Assembly (NCBI GenBank): GCA_026399025.1
Contig: JAPLRU010000096.1
Location: 1 to 33,589, forward strand
Length of the DNA stretch: 33,589 nucleotides
Direction of reading: 5' to 3'
Source: Methylobacter sp.
Lineage (GTDB): Bacteria > Pseudomonadota > Gammaproteobacteria > Methylococcales > Methylomonadaceae
Below the pieces are notes generated by a model. That model worked only from the letters and a program-made list of their open reading frames with translations, did no database searches and was not told where the DNA came from. A program made the translations under genes and the position numbers. Shown here piece by piece: positions 16,334 through 24,851 of the stretch (its first letter is position 1; each line of letters begins with the position of its first letter).

Positions 16334-16410
16334 TCCCCCTTTGAAAAAGGGGGATTGAGGGGGATTTATTTAAAAAATCTCCCCTAACCCCTCTTTTTCA
16401 AAGAGGGGGA
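16334..16410. repeat. CCCCCTTTGAAAAAGGGGG-type palindromic repeat
   Basis: Long imperfect inverted repeat. The left arm starts TCCCCCTTTGAAAAAGGGGG and the right arm ends CCCCTCTTTTTCAAAGAGGG, each arm also being a hairpin by itself. It ends about 20 bases beyond the tpx stop. Read on the minus strand the stem is followed by ATTTTTT, so it may serve as the tpx terminator. Confidence 0.7.
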
Positions 16411-16430
16411 CTGAATAGCTACAAGCCGTT

Positions 16431-16925
16431 TTACAACACCGCCAAAGCGCTTTCATAATCCGGCTCATCGGCGATTTCACCGACCAACTGGGTATAAATC
16501 ACCTTGTCATGTTCATCAATAACGACGATGGCGCGGGCGGTCAGGCCGGCCAGAAAAGTATCGACGATGTTAACGCCGTAATCTTTAGCGAAGCCGGAAC
16601 GGAAGGTTGACAGCGGGATGACATCTTTTAAGCCTTCCGATTCGCAAAAACGGCTTTGCGCAAAAGGCAAGTCGGCGGAGACGGCTAACACAACGGTATT
16701 GTCCAGATGCGAGGCTTTTTGGTTGAATTTGCGCGTTGACGCGGCGCAGGTCGGCGTATCCAGACTGGGTACGATATTCAGCACTTTTCTTTTACCTGCA
16801 TAGGTTGCCAAAGTGACATCCACTAACTGGCGGCCGGCTAAGGAAAATGCCGGTGCGTCGCTGCCGACTGGGGGTAATTCGCCGCAAGTGTTTAAAGGTT
16901 TACCTTGGAATGTGATTGTAGCCAT
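16431..16925 (-). CDS. tpx: Thiol peroxidase (atypical 2-Cys peroxiredoxin)
   Basis: A 164-residue protein close to E. coli Tpx (168). It reduces hydrogen and alkyl hydroperoxides using thioredoxin. Peroxidatic Cys60 lies in [11 protein letters not shown]; resolving Cys94 lies in [17 protein letters not shown]; the spacing matches the family. The start [20 protein letters not shown] and end [10 protein letters not shown] are typical. ATG 16925 is preceded by AGGAAAC. It is a single-gene unit: nothing follows closely on the same strand, and a palindromic repeat lies just past the stop. Residue Cys14 is an extra, non-catalytic cysteine. Confidence 0.97.
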   Translation of the reverse strand: MATITFQGKPLNTCGELPPVGSDAPAFSLAGRQLVDVTLATYAGKRKVLNIVPSLDTPTCAASTRKFNQKASHLDNTVVLAVSADLPFAQSRFCESEGLKDVIPLSTFRSGFAKDYGVNIVDTFLAGLTARAIVVIDEHDKVIYTQLVGEIADEPDYESALAVL

Positions 16926-17146
16926 GCTTGTTTCCTATTCTATTAATTTAATAACAATCGCTTACTTAATCAGTCGGGCAGTTTGAAACGAGCTTTACCT
17001 CCATGCCTTTCATGCGCGCCCAAGTTCAGGATGCCGTCGTTTGTAAGACCTCTAACGATGAGCGTGAAAGCTTGGAAACGAGTGGATGCAGTGAATCGTG
17101 AACAAGCGCTTATGCTGAGCTTGCCGAAGCATCGTCGGCTCAAAGG
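16926..17146. other. Spacer upstream of tpx
   Basis: The tpx promoter should lie here, but no convincing -35/-10 pair was found. A minus-strand frame open for about 50 codons ends in a TGA near 16980 and has no start or family resemblance; a plus-strand 64-codon frame is also unconvincing. No gene is called. Confidence 0.35.
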
Positions 17147-17326
17147 TATAGAGCCCGGAATTAATATAGCGACGTAAAGTCTGGAGAAAGTCCGCTATCG
17201 TTCCCACGCTCCGGCGTGGGAACGCAGTGAGGGACGCTCCTGCGTTCTGTACCGCTAGAGCGGTACTCCGGCATTCCCACGCCGGAGCGCGGGAACGATG
17301 TCGCTTTATTCACTTCTGACTCTATA
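17147..17326 (+). repeat. Palindromic element (family B), intact copy
   Basis: A 180-base unit. The terminal repeats TATAGAGCCCGGAATTAATA and (reversed right end) TATAGAGTCAGAAGTGAATA match at most positions and continue into AGCGAC. The interior shares the TTCCCACGCTCC/GGCGTGGGAA and GTACCGCT/AGCGGTAC hairpins with 5083-5429. It contains one uninterrupted CCGGAG where the other copy carries the family A insertion. Confidence 0.8.
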
Positions 17327-17355
17327 TAAACAGCCTGCTGACCTAGGCTTTCGCC

Positions 17356-18753
17356 TTAATCCCTCTTCTTACTCTTCACTCGCTTCATCAAGCGTTCTTT
17401 CTTTTTCACCTGCCACTCGGTCAGTTTGTTCTTTTGCCCGTGAAACGGGTTCGCCGCCGATTTGAACACCAAACGTATCGGCGTTCCGACCAAGCCCATT
17501 TTGTCGCGGTAGTAATTTATCAAGTAACGCTTATAAGATTCCGGCAGCGAATCGGTTTGTACGCCGTGAATCACTACAATCGGCGGATTTCGACCGCCCT
17601 GATGCGCGTATTTTAGTTTGATACGCCGACTATTCACTATCGGCGGCTGATGCGCGGTAATCGCTTCTTTCAGGATACGAGTCAGCACCGGTGTCGACAT
17701 ATCGAGCATCGCCGCTGCATATAACTGCTGCACGACATCGAACATTTTGCCGACGCCGCTGCCATGCAATGCGGAAATCGGGTGTTTTTCGGCAAACTCA
17801 AGAAACGATAATTTGACGTCGAGTTGCCGATGAATGGTTGCCTTTTGGTCGGCGCTGATGCCGTCCCATTTATTCAGGCCAATGATGAGGGCGCGTCCGG
17901 CCTCCAGTACCAAGCCCAATAAATGCGCATCCTGATCGGTAACGCCTTCCCGTGCATCAATCAGGTAAATCACCACATTGGCTTTTTCAATCGCTTGCAA
18001 TGATTTTATGACGCTGAATTTTTCGATGGTTTCGGCTATTTTGGATCGCCTGCGCATTCCGGCGGTATCGATCAGCGTGAATTTTTTGCCGTTGCGTTCA
18101 AAAGGGATATAAATGCTGTCGCGCGTGGTGCCCGGCTCATCGAATACGATAACCCGCTCTTCGCCCAACAGACGATTGACCAGCGTTGATTTACCGACAT
18201 TAGGCCGTCCGACCACGGCGATGCCGATTCCGCCCGGCGCTTCTTCAACGTCACCTTTGTCCGGTGGCAGCAGTTGATTCACTTTTTCCAGTAATTCCGG
18301 TATGCCTCTGCCGTGAGAAGCGGCGATCTGCATCGGTTCGCCTAAGGCCAGCGAATAAAAATCCGAAACGGCAACGCCGGCGTCAAGGCCGTCAATCTTG
18401 TTGGTGACCAATATAACCGGTTTTTCCAGTTTTCTCAGGGTATCGGCAATGACCTTATCCGAAGTGCTTAGGCCTTCGCGCGCGTCAACCATGAAAAACA
18501 CCACATCCGCTTCTTCCAACGCGACTTGCACCTGTTTTCTGGCGAAACTTTCTATGCCTTCGGCGTCATCGGCGATGCCGCCGGTATCGACAACCAGGCA
18601 GGGACGATCACCCAACTTCACCCGACCGTATTGCCGGTCACGGGTTAATCCGGAGAAATCCGCAACCAGGGCATCGCGGCTGCGCGTTAAATAATTGAAT
18701 AAGGTGGACTTGCCCACATTGGGACGCCCGACGAGGGCTATTACAGGTAACAT
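17356..18753 (-). CDS. der: Ribosome-assembly GTPase Der (EngA)
   Basis: Essential double GTPase needed for maturation of the 50S ribosomal subunit. The 465-residue protein has two G domains in tandem: the first with GRPNVGKST (9-17), DTGG and NKIDG; the second with GRPNVGKST (about 182-190), DTAG and NKWDG. A KH-like C-terminal domain follows, ending in a basic tail, [14 protein letters not shown] 18753 starts directly at the first G domain ([12 protein letters not shown]). It is the last gene of the minus-strand block; a 304-base repeat-filled gap separates it from bamB, longer than is usual for this pair. Confidence 0.97.
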   Translation of the reverse strand: MLPVIALVGRPNVGKSTLFNYLTRSRDALVADFSGLTRDRQYGRVKLGDRPCLVVDTGGIADDAEGIESFARKQVQVALEEADVVFFMVDAREGLSTSDKVIADTLRKLEKPVILVTNKIDGLDAGVAVSDFYSLALGEPMQIAASHGRGIPELLEKVNQLLPPDKGDVEEAPGGIGIAVVGRPNVGKSTLVNRLLGEERVIVFDEPGTTRDSIYIPFERNGKKFTLIDTAGMRRRSKIAETIEKFSVIKSLQAIEKANVVIYLIDAREGVTDQDAHLLGLVLEAGRALIIGLNKWDGISADQKATIHRQLDVKLSFLEFAEKHPISALHGSGVGKMFDVVQQLYAAAMLDMSTPVLTRILKEAITAHQPPIVNSRRIKLKYAHQGGRNPPIVVIHGVQTDSLPESYKRYLINYYRDKMGLVGTPIRLVFKSAANPFHGQKNKLTEWQVKKKERLMKRVKSKKRD

Positions 18754-18775
18754 ATCGACTCGGAATTAGAAAAAT

Positions 18776-18873
18776 ACGACTGCATGGATGCAGAAGGTAG
18801 GCAGAAAACCGCTCCTGCGTTTTCTGCATTCGCCACATCCCTGTGGTTTAGCAACGCAGGAGCAGTTGCCGAG
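18776..18873 (-). repeat. Family C element, longer copy
   Basis: Read on the minus strand it begins CTCGGCAACTGCTCCTGCGT and ends TGCATCCATGCAGTCGT, the same ends as the 50-base copies at 104-153 and 29748-29797, but with about 48 extra interior bases that form a hairpin (GCAGAAAAC/GTTTTCTGC). Its end runs directly into the inverted repeat that starts at 18873. Confidence 0.6.
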
Positions 18874-19036
18874 AACACGGATGACACGGATTTGACCGAT
18901 AAACACGGATAAAACTGAAAATAATTATAGGGACAGGACGAAAGGCAAAAGGCAAAAGGCAAAAGGTGTTTTTTCGCCCTTTGTCTTTCGTCTTTTATAT
19001 CCGTTTAAACCCGTCCAATCTGTGTCATCCGTGTTC
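18873..19036. repeat. Composite palindrome between bamB and der
   Basis: Outer arms GAACACGGATGACACGGATT (18873-18892) and the complement of GAACACGGATGACACAGATT (19017-19036) differ at one base. Nested inside is a hairpin of the AAAGGC family (18937-18992), GACGAAAG paired with CTTTCGTC around repeated AAAAGGC units. The outer arm sequence recurs at the end of hisS. With the family C copy next to it, this fills the 304-base gap 18754-19057; no gene lies there. Confidence 0.75.
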
Positions 19037-19057
19037 CTTTTAAAATCAATATTTTTA

Positions 19058-20314
19058 TTATCGGACTTTTAAAGCGGCAAGCGTGCCGTCTTTGGCATAC
19101 ACATAAACGATATTGTCGACCACGATAGGCTTGGCGTCGATAGCGCTGTCAGTCACTTGCACTCGGCCCATCTGCCTGCCGTCGGTACTCGACAACCAAT
19201 GCACATAGCCTTCAAGGTCGCCGACCACGACATAATTTTCATAAGCGGCCGGAGCGGTTAAGCGTCTTTGATGCAAGTCTTTTTGCTGCCACAAGGAGGC
19301 GCCGCTACGCTGATCCAACTGCCAAACATGGCTTTGCGAGTCTGCCAGGTATAAATACCGGAAATCGCTGCTCAAGCCCGAATGCGACGAAATGGTTTCG
19401 TTACGCCACAACACATCGCCGTCCAATTCCGAAACAGCGGCTATTCCGCCCTGGTAGCTGGCCACATAAATCACGCCGTTAATGACGATAGGATCGACGT
19501 CCAAATCGACCAAACGTTCGATTTCGGAACGTCCTTTAGGAATGGCGATGCTGGTTTCCCAAACAAATTTACCGTCAGCCAAACGTAAAGCCATTAATTT
19601 ACCGTTGTCGTAGCCGCCGATCACGTTACCCTCGACAATCAAGGGCGATCCGGTTCCGCGTATGCTTAAAGCGGGTACGCTACGTTCGTAATTCCAACGT
19701 TTGCCGCCGGTCTTTTCGTCTAAAGCAATCACCGAACCGTCGGTGGTACGCACCACCACAATACCCTCGGCAACGACCGGCTCCGAAAGTACTTCGCTGG
19801 ACACCGCGCTTTTCCATAACACGGCGCCGGTTTCACTATCCAAAGCCACCACTTCGGCATCGCTGGAACCCAAAATTACGGTGCCCGCGCCAAGACCAGG
19901 CCCGCCGGAAAAATGCACGTCGGTTTCGGTCTCCCAAATGATTTTACCGGTCGTTAAGCTTCTGGCTTGCACCACGCCTTCCCGATCCGCCGCAATAATT
20001 TTTCCGCTGCCGATGACCGGAATCAGTTTTAACGATTGCTCTTCAGCGCCGACACCGACCGATTCTTTCCAGATAACATCAAGCTGCACTTCGGGCGCAT
20101 ATTCAACCAATACGCTGGGCGGATCGGCGTTATCTTCACCGCCGAGAAAGTAATCTTTAATTCCGGAAACGGACTCGCTAACCGTATCGACAGCCGCGCA
20201 GCCGCTTAATAAAGCAATAGCGAAGAAGGCGCAAGGCAAACACAAGGAGAAAAAACCTTTAGCCTGGTGCCTTTCGCCTGTTGCCTGCCCACTATAAGTT
20301 GAATTGTTAGTCAT
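19058..20314 (-). CDS. bamB: Outer-membrane assembly lipoprotein BamB
   Basis: Predicted BAM-complex lipoprotein that helps insert beta-barrel proteins. It has 418 residues, with lipobox LLSGC and lipidated Cys39 after the hydrophobic stretch FFAIALLSG. The rest is an eight-bladed PQQ-type propeller with recurring Gly/Trp motifs: GKIIWETETD, GAVLWKSAVS, GGKRWNYERS, GKFVWETSIA, GDVLWRNETI, GASLWQQKDL. ATG 20314 is supported by a one-base overlap with the yfgM stop (TAATG), indicating translational coupling. Residues about 9-31 are encoded by DNA resembling the AAAGGC palindrome family, which makes the region before the lipobox unusually long; most BamB signal peptides are about 20 residues. 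Identity is firm from fold repeats and context. Confidence 0.95.
   Translation of the reverse strand: MTNNSTYSGQATGERHQAKGFFSLCLPCAFFAIALLSGCAAVDTVSESVSGIKDYFLGGEDNADPPSVLVEYAPEVQLDVIWKESVGVGAEEQSLKLIPVIGSGKIIAADREGVVQARSLTTGKIIWETETDVHFSGGPGLGAGTVILGSSDAEVVALDSETGAVLWKSAVSSEVLSEPVVAEGIVVVRTTDGSVIALDEKTGGKRWNYERSVPALSIRGTGSPLIVEGNVIGGYDNGKLMALRLADGKFVWETSIAIPKGRSEIERLVDLDVDPIVINGVIYVASYQGGIAAVSELDGDVLWRNETISSHSGLSSDFRYLYLADSQSHVWQLDQRSGASLWQQKDLHQRRLTAPAAYENYVVVGDLEGYVHWLSSTDGRQMGRVQVTDSAIDAKPIVVDNIVYVYAKDGTLAALKVR
20220..20289. repeat. AAGGC-type palindrome inside the bamB 5' coding region
   Basis: Arms GCGAAGAAGGCGCAAGGCAA and the complement of CTTTCGCCTGTTGCCTGC pair imperfectly around a short A-rich centre. 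Layout and motif content match the hairpins at 18937-18992, 20987-21060 and 22416-22495, but here the unit is translated as part of the BamB signal region. Confidence 0.5.
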
Positions 20315-20961
20315 TATTTTGCAGTGTCTAGCTTTTCTTGAGCAGTCAAGTCATCGACCTTGAACTGTAGCAACGGTGACGGCTGCCCGTTTCTTAAAGC
20401 ATTTTGATACGAGGTGCGGGCCTCGTCCAAACGATCCAAGGCAACATACAAATCGCCGACCAATTCATCGTAATTGGCTGAGAAGCTCGCCGCCTCTTTG
20501 GCATCCACTTCGTTAATAACCTGCAAGCCTTGCTCGTATTCGCCGGTAGCCAGCATTAAGCGGACCAGTCTTATTTTGGCGATATTGCTCAGCTGTTTAT
20601 TCGATTCCGCCGCAATCGTCTTCAAAATTTGCTTTGCCGCGGCAAAATCGCCTTGCTCAGTTTTTAGCTTCGCCTGCAATAAGCCACTGAATGCGGCGTA
20701 TTCGCTGCCTTTAAACTGCTGCTGCACCTGCTCTGCCAGTTTTTCGGCGGAGTCTTTTTTGGCGTCATCCAACGCTTTCAACAGCTGACCGTAAGTGAGC
20801 GACGCTTGCGCCGCCTGCTCTTTTTTGTGATCCTGCCAATAATTCCAGCCCAGAATAATGACCATGCCCATCACCAAGCCGACAATGGTAGCGGTCGCGT
20901 TTTCTTTCCACCATCTTTTTAAGGCTTCAACCTGTTCTTCTTCGGTATCGTATATTTCCAC
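20314..20961 (-). CDS. yfgM: YfgM, ancillary SecYEG translocon subunit (TPR-like)
   Basis: Single-span inner-membrane protein that in E. coli associates with SecYEG and the chaperone PpiD. From GTG 20961 it has 215 residues (E. coli 206). The start VEIYDTEEEQVEALKRWWKE parallels the E. coli N-terminus MEIYE; the transmembrane segment is ATATIVGLVMGMVIILGW (about 22-39), and the periplasmic part is helical with TPR-like repeats. The frame is open for 22 more codons upstream to an ATG at 21027, but that extension is the AAGGC palindrome, so it is not taken as coding. The stop overlaps the bamB start by one base. Confidence 0.93.
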   Translation of the reverse strand: MEIYDTEEEQVEALKRWWKENATATIVGLVMGMVIILGWNYWQDHKKEQAAQASLTYGQLLKALDDAKKDSAEKLAEQVQQQFKGSEYAAFSGLLQAKLKTEQGDFAAAKQILKTIAAESNKQLSNIAKIRLVRLMLATGEYEQGLQVINEVDAKEAASFSANYDELVGDLYVALDRLDEARTSYQNALRNGQPSPLLQFKVDDLTAQEKLDTAK

Positions 20962-20986
20962 TTGTTTTTCTCTTGTTTGATGTTTA

Positions 20987-21060
20987 AAAAAAGGCGAAGG
21001 ACGAAAGGCGAAAGGCGAAAGGCGCAATTTTTGCCCTTCGTCTTTTGCCTTTCGCCTTTT
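20987..21060. repeat. AAGGC-family hairpin between hisS and yfgM
   Basis: The left arm starts AAAAGGCGAAGGACGAAAGG and the right arm ends GCCTTTCGCCTTTT, with the tandem AAAGGCG units pairing around a T-rich loop. The right side continues into CATGTCATCCGTGTTC (21066-21081), which is the GAACACGGATGACA arm of the element at 18873-19036 and lies in the end of hisS. An apparent upstream extension of yfgM is only this repeat read in frame. Confidence 0.75.
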
Positions 21061-21069
21061 AAACCCATG

Positions 21070-22344
21070 TCATCCGTGTTCTATCAAAAACTCAAGCGCT
21101 TGCCGTTGAGACATATTCTGCTGCTCTTGTTCACTGTTACGTAGCGGTTTGACGCTGACTTCGCCGCGGCTGACTTCGTCGTCGCCCAAAATAAGCGCAA
21201 ATTCGGCGCCGCTTTTATCGGCTTTCTTGAACTGGCTTTTGAAACTGCCGCCGCCGCAATTCACTTGCAATTTCAGACCGGGAATTTCATTCCTGATGGT
21301 CTCGGCAAAGCGTATGCCTTCTTGTTCAGCGCTTTCACCCACCCGGATCATGTACACATCAACCGGTTTAGCCACCGGCACATTGTCCAGCGTTTCCATC
21401 AAAGCCAACAAGCGCTCCATGCCCATCGCAAAACCGACCGCATGATTCGGTTTGCCGCCCAATTGTTCTATCAAGCCGTCATAACGCCCGCCCGCACAGA
21501 CAGTGCCTTGCGAACCCAGCTCATCGGTGACCCATTCGAACACCGTCTTGCTGTAATAATCCAGGCCGCGCACCAAGCGTGAATTGAGTTGATAAGCTAT
21601 GCCCAGATCATCCAATACCGTAGTAATCGCGTTAAAGTGCCGACGACTTTCTTCGCCCAGGTAATCGGTCAATTCCGGCGCATTAGCGACCAGCTCTTGC
21701 ATCGCCGGATTTTTGCTATCCAGAATCCGTAGTGGATTGGTTTCCAGGCGGCGCAGACTGTCTTCATCCAATTGCTCCGGATGCGTTTGAAAATAGCCGA
21801 CCAAGCTCTCCCGATAAACCATGCGTTCGGCAATCGTGCCTAAGGAATTAAGCTGCAAGCGGACCTTCTCGCGCACGCCCAATTTTTTCCATAACCGGTC
21901 CATGATCAGGATTAATTCCGCATCAATATCAGGGCCCGCCATGCCGTAGGTTTCGACGCCCAGTTGAAAAAATTGGCGATAACGGCCTTTTTGCGGACGC
22001 TCATGCCGGTACATAGGGCCGTAATACCATAAGCGATGAACCTGATTATGCAATAAACCGTGCTCCAGGCAAGCTCTAAGACAACCGGCCGTCCCTTCGG
22101 GACGCAAGGTTAAGGAATCGCCGTTCCGGTCTTCGAAGGTGTACATTTCTTTTTCGACGATGTCGGTCACTTCGCCGATAGAGCGTTTGAACAGTTCGGT
22201 TTTTTCCACAATCGGCAAGCGAATTTCGCTGTAGCCATAGGAGCCGAGCACTTCTCGGATGCAGTGTTCCGCAGACTGCCAAAGCGGCGTCTGTTCGGGA
22301 AGCACATCGTGCATCCCGCGAATTGCTTGAATGTTATTTGCCAT
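21070..22344 (-). CDS. hisS: Histidyl-tRNA synthetase
   Basis: Class II aminoacyl-tRNA synthetase charging tRNA-His; 424 residues, the same as E. coli HisRS. Starts [18 protein letters not shown]. Motif 2 is [19 protein letters not shown] with [20 protein letters not shown]; the histidine-binding motif is [17 protein letters not shown]-terminal anticodon-binding domain begins about residue 325. The last three codons and the stop (GAA CAC GGA TGA, Glu-His-Gly-stop) are part of the repeat GAACACGGATGACA. The gene sits between two AAGGC hairpins. In many gammaproteobacteria rodZ and ispG lie just upstream; here pilW does, with no space for them. Confidence 0.97.
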   Translation of the reverse strand: MANNIQAIRGMHDVLPEQTPLWQSAEHCIREVLGSYGYSEIRLPIVEKTELFKRSIGEVTDIVEKEMYTFEDRNGDSLTLRPEGTAGCLRACLEHGLLHNQVHRLWYYGPMYRHERPQKGRYRQFFQLGVETYGMAGPDIDAELILIMDRLWKKLGVREKVRLQLNSLGTIAERMVYRESLVGYFQTHPEQLDEDSLRRLETNPLRILDSKNPAMQELVANAPELTDYLGEESRRHFNAITTVLDDLGIAYQLNSRLVRGLDYYSKTVFEWVTDELGSQGTVCAGGRYDGLIEQLGGKPNHAVGFAMGMERLLALMETLDNVPVAKPVDVYMIRVGESAEQEGIRFAETIRNEIPGLKLQVNCGGGSFKSQFKKADKSGAEFALILGDDEVSRGEVSVKPLRNSEQEQQNMSQRQALEFLIEHG

Positions 22345-22415
22345 AGTTAGATAGTGTTGACGCCACGGATTTAAATAATCCTTTTATTAATAACAGGTAA
22401 ATCTACAAAAAATAA

Positions 22416-22495
22416 AAAGAGACGAAAGGCAAAGGACAAAAGACGAAAGCTGTGTTTTTTACCCTTCGCCTTTTGTCTTTTGCCTTTTGCCTTTT
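22416..22495. repeat. AAGGC-family hairpin between pilW and hisS
   Basis: The left arm contains GACGAAAGGCAAAGGACAAA and the right arm contains CTTCGCCTTTTGTCTTTTGC, ending two bases before the pilW stop. It is the third member of the family at consecutive junctions of this operon. Strong T and A runs on both sides mean it could terminate or attenuate transcription in either direction. Confidence 0.7.
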
Positions 22496-22497
22496 AA

Positions 22498-23259
22498 TTA
22501 AAAATTGCTAACCCCTGAGATTTTTTTTGCTTCAGTTGAAAACGGAAATTGTTCCTGCAATAAGTTTTTATATTCGATGGCAAGCCCTTTGTTACCCAGC
22601 GCCCGCTCGGTCAGCACGGCAAACCATAAAGTTTCGGCAGTATGCGCGGCAACGCCCAGATAGCGTTGCAAAAAACCTTTTGCGGCCCAAAAGTCGCCGT
22701 CTTGATAAGACACTTTTTGCATTTCCGATAAGGCCGGGGCATAAGTATTATTGAGTTGCAGCGCTTGCCTGAAATAATTCTCGGCAAGTTGTTTTTGCCC
22801 CATGCTCAGCCGGCAACGTCCGGCATTGGTTAAAGCCAACCATTGTCTATCGTTTAACGGATTCGAACTCGCTTCCGACAACAAGTCCATGCCGTCTTCA
22901 TGTTCACCATGCTCGCAGAGGAAGCGCCCGAAATTATTCTTCACGCTCAAATCCTCAGAATCCAGATCCGACGCCGTCTCGTAATGGGCTTTAGCTTTGT
23001 CGTACTGATATAATTTTTCGTACAAAAAAGCCAACGCGTTATGCGCCTGTGCATTATCCGAGTTATTCTTTATGGCCTGTAGCAAGTTTTCTTTAGCCAG
23101 TTCCAACTTATTCATGCTGAGATAGCGCACCCCCAACTGCAAATGCACATCTTCAGGATTATTGCTTTTGAGGGTGCTTGTTGAAGCACAGGCAGCTAAA
23201 GCCGCCGCCAGCAAAGCCGGCGCAAATCGATTGATGGTTTTTGCGCGATCAAGCGGCAC
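22498..23259 (-). CDS. pilW: Type IV pilus assembly lipoprotein PilW/PilF
   Basis: A 253-residue outer-membrane lipoprotein with TPR repeats that helps the PilQ secretin assemble. A short signal peptide ends in LAAC (lipobox, about residues 20-23). Six TPR units follow from about residue 39 ([20 protein letters not shown], then [20 protein letters not shown]). The start is GTG 23259, in the 11-base overlap with the end of rlmN, with TAGG upstream; no better start exists in the frame. The position directly after rlmN is the usual one for this gene. Confidence 0.93.
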   Translation of the reverse strand: MPLDRAKTINRFAPALLAAALAACASTSTLKSNNPEDVHLQLGVRYLSMNKLELAKENLLQAIKNNSDNAQAHNALAFLYEKLYQYDKAKAHYETASDLDSEDLSVKNNFGRFLCEHGEHEDGMDLLSEASSNPLNDRQWLALTNAGRCRLSMGQKQLAENYFRQALQLNNTYAPALSEMQKVSYQDGDFWAAKGFLQRYLGVAAHTAETLWFAVLTERALGNKGLAIEYKNLLQEQFPFSTEAKKISGVSNF

Positions 23260-24361
23260 GTTCGGAGCCTACCGGATGGAGCTTCAAGTGCCTGCGGCTT
23301 TTATCCTGCACTTGACCTATCAACTGGCCACAAGCGGCATCAATATCTTCGCCGCGCGTTTTCCGGACCGTAGTGACTATGCCCGCATCGTTCAATAACG
23401 TTTTAAATCGCTCAATCGCTGCTTTGCTCGAACAGCGATAAGACGAATTAGGAAACGGGTTAAACGGTATTAAATTGATTTTCGACGGCACTGTTTTTAA
23501 CAGCTTAATCAAGCCCCGCGCATCCTGCACCGAGTCGTTAATGCCGTCCAGCATCACATATTCAAAAGTAACCGTGCGCCGCGGCGCTATTTTCGCGTTA
23601 TCCCGACACGCGTCCATTAATTCCTTCAATGGATATTTTTTATTGATCGGAACCAGCTCATCCCTTAATTCATCGGTCACCGCATGTAACGACACGGCAA
23701 GACTGACATCGCAAACTTGGCTTAAGCGATACATCGCAGGCACCACGCCTGAGGTACTGACCGTCACTCGGCGCTTGGACAAGCCGAAGGTAAAGTCGTC
23801 CATCATCAAATTCATCGCCGCGACCGCATTGTCGAAATTAAGCAGCGGTTCGCCCATGCCCATCATTACCACATTGGTAATTTTGTTGTCAGCTCCCAAG
23901 CGTTTTTGCGCAACGAATAACTGGCCGATAATCTCGGACGTACTCAAGTTGCGGTTAAAACCTTGCTGGGCGGTAGAACAAAATGAGCAAGCCAATGCGC
24001 AGCCGATTTGCGAGGAAACGCATAAAGTGCCGCGTCCCTCTTCGGGGATAAAAACGGTTTCAATCCGGTTGCCGCAATGAGTTTGCATCACCCATTTACA
24101 CGTGCCGTCGGATGCGACTTTTTCAAGCACGATTTCCGGCGTTGCTATGTAACAGTGTTCAGTCAAATAAGCGCGCAATGACTTGCTTAAATTGGTCATC
24201 AGGTCGAAGTCCTCGACACCTTCCTGATAGAGCCATTTAAGCAATTGCGTCGCCCGGAAAGGCTTCTCGCCTAAATCGACAAAAAAGGCCGCGAGGCCTT
24301 TTCTGTCGAAATCGAGCAAATTGATGGATTTTGTATTAACGGGTTCTTGCACAGATTTCAT
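23249..24361 (-). CDS. rlmN: Dual-specificity rRNA/tRNA m2A methyltransferase RlmN
   Basis: Radical-SAM enzyme methylating A2503 of 23S rRNA and A37 of some tRNAs. From ATG 24361 it has 370 residues. The iron-sulfur CX3CX2C motif is CALACSFC (Cys121, 125, 128); GMGEPLLN is the SAM-binding Gly-Glu motif; the C-terminal AACGQL holds the methyl-carrier Cys. The start gives [20 protein letters not shown], aligning with the INLLD region near residue 18 of E. coli RlmN. The frame is open 165 bases further upstream, but that would overlap most of the end of ndk and adds no family sequence. Even so, rlmN overlaps ndk by 26 bases. Confidence 0.96.
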   Translation of the reverse strand: MKSVQEPVNTKSINLLDFDRKGLAAFFVDLGEKPFRATQLLKWLYQEGVEDFDLMTNLSKSLRAYLTEHCYIATPEIVLEKVASDGTCKWVMQTHCGNRIETVFIPEEGRGTLCVSSQIGCALACSFCSTAQQGFNRNLSTSEIIGQLFVAQKRLGADNKITNVVMMGMGEPLLNFDNAVAAMNLMMDDFTFGLSKRRVTVSTSGVVPAMYRLSQVCDVSLAVSLHAVTDELRDELVPINKKYPLKELMDACRDNAKIAPRRTVTFEYVMLDGINDSVQDARGLIKLLKTVPSKINLIPFNPFPNSSYRCSSKAAIERFKTLLNDAGIVTTVRKTRGEDIDAACGQLIGQVQDKSRRHLKLHPVGSERAA

Positions 24362-24767
24362 TGTCTGAGAAAAAGTAAGCAATTTCCCTTTGAGCGGTTT
24401 CAACAGCATCTGAACCGTGTACGGCGTTTTCATCGATGCTGCTGGCAAAATCGGCGCGGATCGTTCCGGCGGCCGCTTCTTTAGGATTGGTGGCGCCCAT
24501 GATTTCGCGATGCTTAAGAACCGCATTTTCGCCTTCCAATACTTGCATGATCACCGGGCCTGAAATCATAAATGCAACTAAATCATTAAAAAAACCGCGC
24601 TCGCTGTGTTCCGCGTAAAAGCCTTCGGCTTGTTCTTTAGTCAGATGCAGCATTTTTGCGGCAACGATTTTTAAGTCGTTTTTTTCGAAACGGCTGTAAA
24701 TTTCGCCGATGACATTTTTTGCTACCGCGTCAGGCTTAATGATTGAGAAAGTGCGTTCTATCGCCAT
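24336..24767 (-). CDS. ndk: Nucleoside diphosphate kinase
   Basis: A 143-residue enzyme transferring the gamma-phosphate between nucleoside tri- and diphosphates through a phosphohistidine. The length equals E. coli Ndk. Starts [20 protein letters not shown]; active His117 lies in ENAVHGSDA; the C-terminus [13 protein letters not shown] is typical, so the overlap with rlmN is real on both sides. It is the promoter-proximal gene of the minus-strand block: a good promoter lies just upstream. Confidence 0.98.
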   Translation of the reverse strand: MAIERTFSIIKPDAVAKNVIGEIYSRFEKNDLKIVAAKMLHLTKEQAEGFYAEHSERGFFNDLVAFMISGPVIMQVLEGENAVLKHREIMGATNPKEAAAGTIRADFASSIDENAVHGSDAVETAQREIAYFFSDNEICARTR

Positions 24768-24809
24768 GTTTTAAAACTCCAATTGTGAATGAATAGTTGT
24801 AAGCGGCCG

Positions 24810-24839
24810 ATTATACCCGATCAACCGCTGTATTTTGAA
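24810..24839 (-). promoter_or_regulatory. Sigma-70-like promoter for ndk and the downstream block
   Basis: On the minus strand, a perfect TATAAT (24810-24815) and TTCAAA (24834-24839) lie 18 bases apart. Transcription would start about 35 bases before the ndk ATG. A small palindrome, TATTTTGAAAATA (24831-24843), covers the -35 and could be a regulator site. Confidence 0.55.
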
Positions 24840-24851
24840 AATACCTGAAAG

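Noticed and set aside
16983..17177. 64-codon plus frame and an open minus frame upstream of tpx
   Set aside because: Neither has start signals or family resemblance, and the plus frame runs into the family B repeat.
20962..21027. 22-codon N-terminal extension of yfgM
   Set aside because: It translates the AAGGC palindrome; the GTG at 20961 matches the known YfgM N-terminus.
24362..24526. 55-codon N-terminal extension of rlmN
   Set aside because: It overlaps coding sequence of ndk and adds no RlmN-like residues.
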